NCBI GenBank assembly: GCA_007125955.1
Contig: SLCF01000100.1
Coordinates: 1-42,811, forward strand
Direction: 5' to 3'
Source: Bacteroidales bacterium
GTDB taxonomy: Bacteria > Bacteroidota > Bacteroidia > Bacteroidales > PUMT01
Length of the DNA: 42,811 nt
The notes beneath the pieces were generated by a model. That model was not told where the DNA came from, made no database searches, and saw only the letters and a program-made list of their open reading frames with translations. Positions 18,103 through 26,331 of this stretch are shown piece after piece; positions within the stretch are counted from its first letter, which is position 1; every line of letters begins with the position of its first letter. Position numbers and translations under genes: made by a program.

Positions 18103-18981
18103 TTATTTAATTTCGGGCACTTCAGGTTTTTCCCTTATCATAACGTCAATATCAGTTAAATGCATCCACTCTCCGTCTTCAAATATAAACCCGTCATATG
18201 AAAAATCCGGGCCGTAGTAACGGTATTGTCCCCTGTACCTCTCATCAGGAGGAGAAAGATGGTCACAGACAATTTTTCCAAACTCTTCATGGTACCGGAG
18301 GTGCATAACCACTCTCGATGAGTATTCGAAAACAACCCTGTTCCGGAGATCGCCGGATATTCTGAAAACAGGTGCCCCGAATGTCACATCCCCGTTTCGC
18401 GGGATCATAAGGTCAATTACTTTCCTGTTTGTATAATAATCGTTATGATCGAGCCCGATCAGCGTGTAAGCAGTACTTCCATCCCTTTCCACCGGCACTA
18501 TCTGGTAATAAAGTGCGCCATACCAGGTGGATGCATTGAGCTCACCCGTCTCAATACCCTCATCATATCCACTTTTTTGATGTTCAAGTACTATTATATT
18601 GTGAGTCAAATCAGTTGTATCCCTGAACTGCAGTATTCCCGAATAAAGGTTTCCTTCACCCGCCATTGGCACATTCCATGAATAAATACTCAAAAGGCTG
18701 TCAGGTGACATTACTTTCCCCATATATGCAAGCGAGTCGAAAGGATATTCAAAAGAACCGGGAAAATCAAGAGCTTCAACCAGAAGTGAGGTTATCCGGT
18801 CATTTACCTCTTCTCTTCTCTCATTTGATAAAACAGAAACCAGCTCGGTAAATTTCTGCTGAAGCTGTTTTTCATAACCGTTAAGAGAAATGGAGTCATT
18901 TCCATACAAAAACACTCCCGTATTGGAAATTATTGAGAAAAAAATCAGCAAATGCAGGGTTAACCTTTTAATCTGCACCAT
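18103..18981 (-). CDS. Secreted protein of unknown function
   Basis: A 292-residue protein with an N-terminal signal peptide (hydrophobic core LLIFFSIISNTGVFL, mature part from about residue 27). I do not recognise its family with certainty. The mature part has a helical N-terminal third and a beta-rich rest with many aromatic residues (YRGQYRYYGPDFSYDGFIFEDGEWMHLTD), resembling secreted Bacteroidota proteins of no known activity. No catalytic motif stands out. It starts 2 nt after the class III aminotransferase gene, so the two are almost surely co-transcribed. Confidence 0.65.
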   Translation of the reverse strand: MVQIKRLTLHLLIFFSIISNTGVFLYGNDSISLNGYEKQLQQKFTELVSVLSNERREEVNDRITSLLVEALDFPGSFEYPFDSLAYMGKVMSPDSLLSIYSWNVPMAGEGNLYSGILQFRDTTDLTHNIIVLEHQKSGYDEGIETGELNASTWYGALYYQIVPVERDGSTAYTLIGLDHNDYYTNRKVIDLMIPRNGDVTFGAPVFRISGDLRNRVVFEYSSRVVMHLRYHEEFGKIVCDHLSPPDERYRGQYRYYGPDFSYDGFIFEDGEWMHLTDIDVMIREKPEVPEIK

Positions 18982-18983
18982 AA

Positions 18984-20174
18984 TTAATTATTTACTTCAT
19001 CAAGTGACTGCAACAATATTCCGGCTGACTTTTCAATCTCTTCTTCGCTGATTGTAAGAGGCGGGGCTATTCTAACAGACTCGTCGTTGAACAGAAACCA
19101 GTCAGCTACAACACCCTTTTCCAGCGCAATTTTCAAAACATCCTTTACTATTCCGGCATCACCCAGATCCATCGCCAGCAACAAACCTTCGCCCCTTATC
19201 TCTTTAACCGATTTGTGCCGGAGGAGGTCTGCGAAAAGAGAGCCCTTTCCAACAGCTTTTTCGAAGATTAGTGTTTTATTAAGATATTCAAGCGAAGCCA
19301 GTGCGGCAGCACAACTAACCGGATGGCCGCCAAAAGTTGTTATATGGCCAAGGGGCGGATCCTTTTGAAGCACACTCATTATCTTGCGGGATGATATAAA
19401 AGCACCAAGTGGCATTCCGCCGCCCATACCCTTGGCAAAAACGGCAATGTCTGGTTCCACCCCGTATTTGTCCATTGCAAACAGAGAGCCGGTACGTCCG
19501 AAACCTGTCTGCACCTCATCAAAAACAAGCAATGCACCTGTTTCATAACAACGGCGCCTGAGCTCCTGTAAAAATCCCTGTTCAGGAAGAATAACACCCG
19601 CTTCACCCTGAACAGGCTCTGCGAATACACATGCCGTATTTTCCGAGATATGGCCGATTCCATCAAAGTCATTGAAATCCAGAAATCTGATTCCGGGAAG
19701 AAGCGGCCTGAATGCACTGCAGTAGGAATGTCCGCCTGAAACACTCATAGCACCATGTGTTGAACCGTGATATGAGTTGTTGAATGCAACTATTTCATGC
19801 CGGCCGGTAAATCTTTTAGCAAGCTTCATTGCACCTTCAATAGCTTCGCTGCCGCTGTTGACAAAGAAAACCGAACCAAGGCTCCCCGGAAGAAGTTCTG
19901 AAAGGCGCGAGGCAAGCATTACCTGCGGGGCATTAATATACTCCCCGTAAACCATAAGGTGAAGGTTTCTTTCTGCCTGTTCTTTTACAGCATTTATTAT
20001 TTCAGGATGGCCGTGACCGAGATTGCTGACTGAGATGCCGGAAATAAGATCAATTACCTTACTCCCTCCGGGTGTATAAAGGTGAACTCCTTCCGCTTTT
20101 TCAACCTCAAGGCCAAGGGGGAAAGCGGAAGTCTGCGCAAGATGTTCAAAAAATAACCCGCGATAGGATGACAT
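18984..20174 (-). CDS. Class III aminotransferase (ArgD/omega-aminotransferase type)
   Basis: A 396-residue PLP enzyme of the class III (acetylornithine / omega-amino acid) aminotransferases. Seen: NLGHGHPEI (51-59), NSGSEAIEGAMKLAKR (106-121), SYHGSTHGAMSVSG, FDEVQTGFGRTG (218-229) and PLP lysine K248 in AKGMGGGMP. The substrate is not clear; with no arginine genes nearby, assignment as argD would be a guess. The stop is 2 nt before the secreted-protein gene, and the start is 17 nt after the LytTR regulator, suggesting a shared transcript. Confidence 0.85.
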   Translation of the reverse strand: MSSYRGLFFEHLAQTSAFPLGLEVEKAEGVHLYTPGGSKVIDLISGISVSNLGHGHPEIINAVKEQAERNLHLMVYGEYINAPQVMLASRLSELLPGSLGSVFFVNSGSEAIEGAMKLAKRFTGRHEIVAFNNSYHGSTHGAMSVSGGHSYCSAFRPLLPGIRFLDFNDFDGIGHISENTACVFAEPVQGEAGVILPEQGFLQELRRRCYETGALLVFDEVQTGFGRTGSLFAMDKYGVEPDIAVFAKGMGGGMPLGAFISSRKIMSVLQKDPPLGHITTFGGHPVSCAAALASLEYLNKTLIFEKAVGKGSLFADLLRHKSVKEIRGEGLLLAMDLGDAGIVKDVLKIALEKGVVADWFLFNDESVRIAPPLTISEEEIEKSAGILLQSLDEVNN

Positions 20175-20191
20175 ATCTCCAAAAAATTTCT

Positions 20192-20899
20192 TTACTTGAT
20201 CATCAGGTTCAAATCGTTCATCAGGCTTTCCTTGTAAGACTTGCCTATCGGAATGGTTTTAACACCGCCATTAATTGGAATGATCAGCAGATTATCCTGA
20301 ATAACGTTAATATTGCTTATATTGACGATATAGGAACGGTGTACGCGCATGAATTTACTCGGTGGAAGTTTCTTCTCTATAGCCTTCATTGTGAAGTGTA
20401 TAGTGTAGCGCTCATTGTAAGTGCTGACTATCACATAATTTTCAAGAGCTTCTACCCACAGTATCTCCTCATACTTAAGTTTTATAAGTGAAGAGTTCTT
20501 TTTTATAAAGATCTCGTTTTTGTGATCTCTATTATCCTGCGCTTTCAGGTAATTACCTCTTGCTTTATCAACTGCCTTGAAAAACCTCCCGAACACAATT
20601 GGTTTCAGCAGGTAATCGGTTACATCATATTCAAAGGCTTCAAGCGCATAATTTTCTTTGGATGACACAATTATTATCTGCGGAGGGTTTTTAAGTGTGT
20701 CAAGAAATTCCAGTCCGGACATCTCAGGCATTTCAATATCCAGAAAAATCAGATCAATTTCTTTTCCCTGCTTGATGTAATTGATAGCCTCTACGGCGTT
20801 GTCAAAGGAATCATGGAGATTCAAAAATTCCAATTTGTTGACATACTCCTTGATTATTCGTCGCGAAAGCTTGTCATCGTCAATAATTATACTGTTCAT
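20192..20899 (-). CDS. LytTR-family response regulator
   Basis: A 235-residue two-component regulator. The receiver domain (1-120) has the acidic triad D7-D9, phospho-acceptor D54 in FLDIEMPEMSG, and K98 in LLKP. The LytTR DNA-binding domain (about 130-232) contains the typical MRVHRSYIVN block. Its partner, normally a LytS/YehU-type histidine kinase, is not encoded next to it, so it is an orphan within this window. It precedes the class III aminotransferase gene by 17 nt and may be its co-transcribed neighbour. Confidence 0.93.
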   Translation of the reverse strand: MNSIIIDDDKLSRRIIKEYVNKLEFLNLHDSFDNAVEAINYIKQGKEIDLIFLDIEMPEMSGLEFLDTLKNPPQIIIVSSKENYALEAFEYDVTDYLLKPIVFGRFFKAVDKARGNYLKAQDNRDHKNEIFIKKNSSLIKLKYEEILWVEALENYVIVSTYNERYTIHFTMKAIEKKLPPSKFMRVHRSYIVNISNINVIQDNLLIIPINGGVKTIPIGKSYKESLMNDLNLMIK

Positions 20900-21010
20900 C
20901 TCCGCTCCTCCTATTTATTAACAAAACCTTTGAATCTAAAAGGAAAGTAAAGTTATACTTTTTTCAAATTAAAATCAACAAATCCGGTATAAACAAGTAC
21001 TTTTGATAAA

Positions 21011-21712
21011 TTATTCTTTATTTTCCCCGGCACCTCTCCTGTCAGCTTTTCTTTCATAAAACCTCTTTTCAAGCAAGCCGGCGCTTTTTACGCTCTTTTT
21101 AAGCCATTCCAACCTTACTTCATCCTTTTCGGCTGCTGTTAGACCCCAGTCTGTTTTCAATCTCCTCAGCCTTTCAGTCAGCTGATAAAGAATTATTGCT
21201 GCCGAAACAGAAATATTGAAGCTTTCTGTAAAACCTTTCATCGGTATACGCAAAAACTCATCAGCATGTTTCATTACTGTTTCTGACAGCCCTTCTTTTT
21301 CAGTTCCGAAAAAAAGAGCGGCTTTTCCTTTTTCAAGACAAAAATCATCAAGCAGAACATCATTACTGTGTGGTAAAGTTGCTACAATCCTGTAATTCTC
21401 CTCCCTGAGTCTCTTTATAGCTTCAAGCGAACTGTTGCTTCCGTAACTGTATTTATGAATGGTTAACCAGTTAGAAGCTCCAAGTGCAACTTCGGGATTT
21501 GTTTCAAATTTGTTGTAATTCTCAATTATATGTACATCCTGGACCCCGAGGCAGTCGCATGTCCTCAGTACAGCACTGGCATTGTGCGGTTGATAGACAT
21601 CTTCAATTGCAACAGTGATATATCGCGTCCGCATCGCAACTATATCCAAAAACAGTCTGTTCCTTCTTTCACTTACGAACCGTGCCAGGTATTCTGTCAG
21701 CGAAGATTCCAT
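21011..21712 (-). CDS. trmH: tRNA (guanosine-2'-O-)-methyltransferase, SpoU/TrmH type
   Basis: A 233-residue SPOUT methyltransferase that most likely 2'-O-methylates G18 in the tRNA D-loop using SAM. The three SpoU motifs are clear: QPHNASAVLRTCDCLGV (about 41-57), FFGTEKEGLS and IPMKGFTESFNISVSAAI; these form the trefoil knot. The length and N-terminus match TrmH rather than TrmL or RlmB. Confidence 0.88.
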   Translation of the reverse strand: MESSLTEYLARFVSERRNRLFLDIVAMRTRYITVAIEDVYQPHNASAVLRTCDCLGVQDVHIIENYNKFETNPEVALGASNWLTIHKYSYGSNSSLEAIKRLREENYRIVATLPHSNDVLLDDFCLEKGKAALFFGTEKEGLSETVMKHADEFLRIPMKGFTESFNISVSAAIILYQLTERLRRLKTDWGLTAAEKDEVRLEWLKKSVKSAGLLEKRFYERKADRRGAGENKE

Positions 21713-21744
21713 TTAATGCATTTTTCAATGAGCGGCATAAACAA

Positions 21745-21773
21745 GAAAGGAGCATCGCTCTGACACTCCTTTC
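21745..21773 (-). terminator. Probable terminator of the HU gene
   Basis: GAAAGGAG (21745-21752) pairs perfectly with CTCCTTTC (21766-21773). On the minus strand a T-rich stretch (TTGTTTATG) follows. It lies 26 nt after the HU stop and before trmH. Confidence 0.65.
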
Positions 21774-21799
21774 AGGACTAATTCTTTTCTCCAAAAAAA

Positions 21800-22072
21800 T
21801 TACTGTACTGTATTGCTGAGCTCACTGCCCGGCTTGAATTTTACAACTTTTTTGGCGGCAATTGTGATTGGTTTACCGGTTTGAGGGTTTCTTCCTGTTC
21901 TGGCGTTTCTCTTTGTAAGGGAAAATGAGCCAAAACCAACTAAGGCAACACGGTCACCTTTTTTCAGTGCTTTGGTTGTAGATTCCACAAATGCATCAAG
22001 TGCCTTTTTTGCATCAGCTTTTGTCAAGTTTGCACTATCAGCAATTGCATCAATAAGTTGTGCCTTATTCAT
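21800..22072 (-). CDS. hup: HU-family DNA-binding protein
   Basis: A 90-residue nucleoid protein that bends DNA as a dimer. The N-terminal helices [16 protein letters not shown] and the DNA-binding arm signature [21 protein letters not shown] (46-66) are typical, with the arm proline in RNPQTG. It has its own consensus promoter and terminator. Confidence 0.97.
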   Translation of the reverse strand: MNKAQLIDAIADSANLTKADAKKALDAFVESTTKALKKGDRVALVGFGSFSLTKRNARTGRNPQTGKPITIAAKKVVKFKPGSELSNTVQ

Positions 22073-22119
22073 AATAATAAATTTTAAGGGTTAATTAATA
22101 AAAAAAGGATCATATAAGA

Positions 22120-22150
22120 CAAATATAGGTTATTTCTGATGTTTAGCAAA
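22120..22150 (-). promoter_or_regulatory. Promoter of the HU gene
   Basis: On the minus strand TTTG (22150-22147), 19-nt spacer, TATATTTG (22127-22120): an exact match to the Bacteroidota promoter, 47 nt before the HU start. Confidence 0.8.
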
Positions 22151-22436
22151 TTCTCCCCCAAAAAAAAACGCCAAATATTGATAAATAGACGTTTTTTGTT
22201 AATAAACCTCAAAAATAACCTGTTCAAAAAACGCCAAAGAGAGAGTACAAGGTACATTAATCAATTATTAAACAACGAATGAATTCCACATGATTCTCCG
22301 GACTCACAAAAAGAGATGAATAAAATACGAGGAAAGATTGAAAAGCAAAATTTCAAAGTCTTATTCAGGCTAAGATCTATTTGGGAATAACATTTAAGCT
22401 ATTTCCCTCAAAATTTTCTCTTACAAAAAATTTTTC
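22151..22436 (+). other. Gene-free AT-rich stretch between HU and the tRNA genes
   Basis: Together with the HU promoter this makes about 375 nt without a gene. I find no convincing reading frame. It contains a direct repeat of AAAAAACGCCAAA at 22163-22175 and 22226-22238 with an inverted partner (GACGTTTTTTG, 22188-22198) between them, and nothing else I can name. Confidence 0.5.
22163..22238. repeat. Direct repeat AAAAAACGCCAAA, two copies
   Basis: Two identical 13-nt copies whose starts are 63 nt apart. Between them ACGTTTTTT (22189-22197) can pair with the AAAAAACG part of either copy, giving alternative weak AT-rich hairpins. The role is unknown. Confidence 0.5.
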
Positions 22437-22444
22437 TATTTTTG
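22437..22444 (+). promoter_or_regulatory. -7 element of the tRNA-Ser promoter
   Basis: TATTTTTG (22437-22444), an exact TAnnTTTG, ends 5 nt before the first tRNA base, so the transcript would start at or just before the tRNA. No clear TTTG is present at -33. Confidence 0.65.
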
Positions 22445-22449
22445 CAAAC

Positions 22450-22536
22450 GGAGAAATGGCAGAGTGGTCGAATGCGGCGGTCTTGAAAACCGTTGACCCT
22501 TCACGGGGTCCGGGGGTTCGAATCCCTCTTTCTCCG
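22450..22536 (+). tRNA. tRNA-Ser(UGA)
   Basis: 87 nt folding as a type II tRNA. Acceptor GGAGAAA pairs with TTTCTCC; discriminator G73; anticodon loop CTTGAAA with anticodon TGA between GCGGT and ACCGT; long variable arm GACCC/GGGTC; T-arm loop GTTCGAATC. The 3' CCA is not encoded. Confidence 0.96.
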
Positions 22537-22545
22537 CAAAACCGG

Positions 22546-22578
22546 AAGGCAGAAGAGTGTGTTCTTCTGCCTTTTTTT
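22546..22578 (+). terminator. Terminator-like hairpin between the two tRNA-Ser genes
   Basis: GGCAGAAGA (22548-22556) pairs perfectly with TCTTCTGCC (22563-22571), extended by AA/TT, and is followed by seven T (22572-22578). It is shaped as an intrinsic terminator but lies only 3 nt before the second tRNA. Confidence 0.82.
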
Positions 22579-22581
22579 CCC

Positions 22582-22668
22582 GGAGAGATGCCGGAGCGGT
22601 CGAACGGGGCGGTCTCGAAAACCGTTGACCCCTTTTGGGGTCCGGGGGTTCGAATCCCTCTCTCTCCG
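22582..22668 (+). tRNA. tRNA-Ser(CGA)
   Basis: 87 nt type II tRNA. Acceptor GGAGAGA pairs with TCTCTCC; discriminator G; anticodon loop CTCGAAA with anticodon CGA; variable arm GACCCC/GGGGTC; same T-arm as its neighbour. CCA is not encoded. Strong similarity to the upstream copy suggests duplication followed by an anticodon change. Confidence 0.96.
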
Positions 22669-22771
22669 CTCACCTTATTTGACTGGCAGCATATCCCGGC
22701 TGACACATTAAATTTATTATGGTTCAGAAATGAAATGAACTGACATTTGCCTCTCATCCATACAGATTGCA

Positions 22772-24592
22772 TCAGGAAAAGATCTGCATATCGTGAAGCT
22801 TTTTGTAATAGCCGTCAGTTGCAATCAGCTCGTTATGATTTCCTCTCTCAACTATCTCCCCTTCATGCATAACACATATCTCATCAGCAAACTTAATCGT
22901 TGAGAGCCTGTGTGCAATAACAAGTGAAGTACGGTTTTTCATAAGGTTTGAAAGGGCTTCCTGGACGAGTCTTTCAGATTCAGTATCAAGCGAGGAAGTT
23001 GCCTCATCAAGAATCATTATGGGGGGATTTTTCAGTACTGCCCGGGCTATGCTGAGTCTTTGCCGCTGGCCACCGGACAACTTGTCTCCCCTGTCTCCAA
23101 CATTTGTATAATATCCATGTTTTGATGAAATGATGAACTCATGCGCATTTGCGACTTTTGCAGCTGCTATCACATCCTTTTCGCTTACATTCTGAACCCC
23201 GAATGCTATATTGTTGAAAAAGGACTCGTTGAAGAGGATCGGTTCCTGGTTCACATTACCCATAAGGTTCCGGAGGTCTTTTATCCTGTAGTCCTTTACC
23301 GATAATCCGTCAATCAGTATATCACCTCTCTCGACTTCATAAAAACGCGGCAGCAGATCAGCCAGCGTTGATTTGCCTGACCCCGACTGTCCCACAATAG
23401 CAATTGTCTTGCCTTTATCTATTCTGAGATTTATATTCTTAAGCACATCCACCTGGTTATAAGCAAACCAGACATTGCGGTACTCTATGCAATCCTCAAA
23501 GTCCCTTATCGGACGGGCATCTTTCTTTTCTACAATTTTGTTCTCAACTTTCATTATCTCTTCAATCCTGTCAACTGAAGCCATACCCCTCTGCACATTG
23601 TAAAAAGCATTTGTAAACTTTTTTGCAGGTGCAATTATCAGGTAAAAGATCATCAGGTACCCTATAAATGCCTGGGATGTGAGCGAGCCCACCCCGGCCA
23701 GAACAAGGGTTGATCCGTATACCATAATTATGACCATTACTGTTGTGCCCAGAAATTCGCTGACAGGATGTGCAAGGTACCTCCTCCTCTGCATTTTGGT
23801 CATTATTTTTGTGTAAAATGAGTTCATGCTCCTGAAGCGGCGGTCAATCTTCTCTTCTGCATTGAAAGCTTTTATTATTCTCAATCCTCCCAGGGCCTCT
23901 TCTATTATGGATAATAAAAGGCCCATTTTTCTCTGCCCCCTGAGCGATGTCTGCCTGAGAGTCCTGCCTATCCTGCCGATAAGGAATCCGCTGAGGGGCA
24001 GGAGCACCAGTACGAAAAGGGTAAGCGGGAAACTCATATAAAACAGCACTGCAAGGTAGAGTATTATATGTAACGGATCCCTGAACAACATTTCCAGTGA
24101 TGTGATTATAGAGTTCTCTATCTCCTGGACATCCCCGGTCATCCTGGAAATAATATCACCCTTTCGCGATTCGCTGAAAAAAGCAAGCTGAAGAGATAAA
24201 ACCTTCCCAAAAATCCTGTTCCGCAAATCATGCACAACCCCATTCCGTATAGGGGCAAGATGGTAAAGGGCAAGGTAATGGAAAAGGTTCTTCAGCAGAC
24301 TCATTGAAACGATAAGCAGGCTCAGGAAAAGAAGTGCAGCGGTCTTCCCCTCGTTGATGATTATCTGACTTACATGATACTGGAAATGCTGCCTGACGGA
24401 ATCCATTGAGAGGGTGAACTCATCGACAGATGTTACAAGCTCCTCGTTTTCAAAAAGAATCCCCAGGAAAGGTATTGCCATGGTAACCGAAAAGATCGCA
24501 AACACTGCCGAAAATATGTTAAATACAATGTTTAACGTTCCCCTTCTCCAGTATGGCGCCAATAATTGAAGAATTTTCCCGAAATGTCTCAT
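22772..24592 (-). CDS. MsbA-like ABC transporter, permease fused to ATPase
   Basis: A 606-residue half-transporter expected to work as a homodimer in the inner membrane. The N-terminal six-helix exporter domain spans about 18-330. The ATPase domain has Walker A GQSGSGKST (401-409), signature LSGGQRQR (506-513), Walker B IMILDEATSSLD (E531) and the H-loop IAHRLST. The closest functional type is MsbA (lipid A-core flippase) or a related lipid or multidrug exporter; I cannot decide between them from sequence. It appears to be transcribed alone. Confidence 0.9.
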   Translation of the reverse strand: MRHFGKILQLLAPYWRRGTLNIVFNIFSAVFAIFSVTMAIPFLGILFENEELVTSVDEFTLSMDSVRQHFQYHVSQIIINEGKTAALLFLSLLIVSMSLLKNLFHYLALYHLAPIRNGVVHDLRNRIFGKVLSLQLAFFSESRKGDIISRMTGDVQEIENSIITSLEMLFRDPLHIILYLAVLFYMSFPLTLFVLVLLPLSGFLIGRIGRTLRQTSLRGQRKMGLLLSIIEEALGGLRIIKAFNAEEKIDRRFRSMNSFYTKIMTKMQRRRYLAHPVSEFLGTTVMVIIMVYGSTLVLAGVGSLTSQAFIGYLMIFYLIIAPAKKFTNAFYNVQRGMASVDRIEEIMKVENKIVEKKDARPIRDFEDCIEYRNVWFAYNQVDVLKNINLRIDKGKTIAIVGQSGSGKSTLADLLPRFYEVERGDILIDGLSVKDYRIKDLRNLMGNVNQEPILFNESFFNNIAFGVQNVSEKDVIAAAKVANAHEFIISSKHGYYTNVGDRGDKLSGGQRQRLSIARAVLKNPPIMILDEATSSLDTESERLVQEALSNLMKNRTSLVIAHRLSTIKFADEICVMHEGEIVERGNHNELIATDGYYKKLHDMQIFS

Positions 24593-24761
24593 AATTAATA
24601 TCTAAATTAAATCACTGGCCTCATGCATCTTACCATGAAAATATTTTCTTTGAATTGTATCAGGGATATTGATAATATCTTAATGGACGATTCATCTAAA
24701 AGCAGTTTTCATCACGGGTCCGTAAGGTTTAATTGAGTTAGATATGCGTCTTCCTCTATAA

Positions 24762-26114
24762 TCAATACAACCTGATACCTATATAATTGAAAGGTGTTAT
24801 CCTTATAAGCTCCTCCTTTACCTCTGGCTTTACATCGAGATCTTCTATGAAAACGGAAAAATTTTCCCTGGTTATCTTCTTTCCTGTCCTGGTCAGCTCC
24901 CTGAGCACTTCATAAGGTTCGGGGTATCCTTCCCGCCTCAGTATAGTCTGTAGAGCTTCAGCTATTACACTCCAGTTATTTTGCAGATCTTCATCTAATA
25001 TCTCTTTGTTGACCCGTATCTTTTTCAGTCCGTTTAACAACGATTTCAGGGCTATTATGGTATGTGCGACAGGGACTCCGATATTCCGCATAACAGTTGA
25101 ATCTGTCAGATCACGCTGTAAACGTGATACGGGAAGTTTAGCCGAAAGGTGTTCGAAAATTGAGTTTGCCATTCCAAGGTTACCTTCCGAATTCTCGAAA
25201 TCTATCGGGTTAACCTTATGGGGCATGGCCGATGAACCGGTCTCTCCCGGAACAATCTTCTGTCCGAAATAATCCATTGAGATATAAGTCCACAAATCCC
25301 TGTTCAAATCGATAAGGATACTGTTTATCCTCTTCATATTGTCAAATATTGCGGCAAAATTATCATAATGCTCGATCTGTGTAGTAACAGGCGTGCGTTC
25401 CAGTCCCAGCACACCATTGACAAAATTGTCCGCAAACCCGGTCCAGTCAATTTCAGGATATGCAACAGCATGGGCATTGAAATTTCCGGTTGCTCCCCCG
25501 AATTTTGCCGAGCAGGGAACCGATTTTAAAAGTTGAATCTGAACGTTCAGCCGGTCATAAAAGACACGTATCTCTTTTCCAAGTCTTGTAGGAGAAGCAG
25601 GTTGTCCGTGTGTTCGAGCAAGCATAGGCAGATCTGCCCATTCAAGCGACATATCCTCAAGAATATTGAGCAAATCCTCCATTAGCGGGTAGTAAACCTG
25701 GTGGACAGAATCCCGGAAAAGGAGCGGTACTGCGGTGTTGTTGATATCCTGACTGGTAAGGCCGAAGTGTATGAACTCTTTGTGCCTGTCAAGGCCCAGC
25801 CGGCTGAACTCTTCTTTCAGGTAGTATTCTACAGCCTTTATATCGTGGTTTGTCTTCCTCTCAATATCTTTTATTTTTTCAGCATCTTCAATCCGGAAAT
25901 TGGTGAATATCTTCTTCAGATCTTTAAAATGACTGCTGTTGAAATCCTTTAATTGAGGCAGCGGCAACCTGCATAAAGCTATGAAGTATTCTACCTCCAC
26001 CATAAGCCTGTATCTGATGAGGGCATATTCTGAAAAATATACCGCCAATTCATCAACCTTTTGCCTGTATCGGCCGTCAATAGGAGAAATAGAGGTAAGC
26101 ATCTTTATATCCAT
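24762..26114 (-). CDS. purB: Adenylosuccinate lyase
   Basis: Acts twice in purine synthesis, cleaving SAICAR to AICAR and adenylosuccinate to AMP, each time releasing fumarate. The 450-residue length from ATG 26114 matches the E. coli-type PurB; LTSISPIDGRYR at the N-terminus aligns with that family, and the signature loop GSSAMPHKVNPIDFEN is present, as is THGQPASPTRLG with the catalytic His. An upstream TTG (26141) and a later ATG (26102) are in frame; the TTG falls inside the predicted -7 element and is unlikely. Confidence 0.95.
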   Translation of the reverse strand: MDIKMLTSISPIDGRYRQKVDELAVYFSEYALIRYRLMVEVEYFIALCRLPLPQLKDFNSSHFKDLKKIFTNFRIEDAEKIKDIERKTNHDIKAVEYYLKEEFSRLGLDRHKEFIHFGLTSQDINNTAVPLLFRDSVHQVYYPLMEDLLNILEDMSLEWADLPMLARTHGQPASPTRLGKEIRVFYDRLNVQIQLLKSVPCSAKFGGATGNFNAHAVAYPEIDWTGFADNFVNGVLGLERTPVTTQIEHYDNFAAIFDNMKRINSILIDLNRDLWTYISMDYFGQKIVPGETGSSAMPHKVNPIDFENSEGNLGMANSIFEHLSAKLPVSRLQRDLTDSTVMRNIGVPVAHTIIALKSLLNGLKKIRVNKEILDEDLQNNWSVIAEALQTILRREGYPEPYEVLRELTRTGKKITRENFSVFIEDLDVKPEVKEELIRITPFNYIGIRLY

Positions 26115-26138
26115 AATCTTTTTTACATTTACAGAATG

Positions 26139-26172
26139 CAAATGTAAATGTAAATAAAATTATTTCATCAAA
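26139..26172 (-). promoter_or_regulatory. Candidate promoter of purB
   Basis: On the minus strand TACATTTG (26146-26139) is an exact -7 match; TTTG (26172-26169) lies 22 nt upstream, slightly farther than usual. It places the transcript start about 20 nt before ATG 26114. Confidence 0.5.
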
Positions 26173-26264
26173 ACTTATACAATATTATTAAGGTTCTGCC
26201 CGGAGATTGATGAACCGGCTTTTAATGTTTGATACAAATTATTCACTCATGATAAATTAATATA

Positions 26265-26272
26265 TATTTTTG
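26265..26272 (+). promoter_or_regulatory. Candidate -7 element for the NfeD-type gene
   Basis: TATTTTTG is an exact TAnnTTTG, 59 nt before the ATG at 26332. A -33 TTTG is not evident. Confidence 0.5.
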
Positions 26273-26331
26273 TATCAGGCAATTTTTTTGAAAAGGCAAC
26301 AGTTTATTCATTGACAAACCTCTTTATTCAA

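Noticed and set aside
22377-22772. Open frame on the minus strand across both tRNA-Ser genes, encoding repeated GERGIRTPGP-like peptides
   Set aside because: It is the antisense of two tRNA-Ser genes; the repeated peptide is the well-known artefact of translating tRNA-Ser backwards. The same holds for the plus-strand frames at 22381-22743 and 22493-22711.
26115-26141. TTG start for purB
   Set aside because: It falls inside the predicted -7 promoter element, and ATG 26114 gives an N-terminus aligned with known PurB.
26311-26331. TTG start for the NfeD-type protein
   Set aside because: ATG 26332 starts directly before a good signal peptide.
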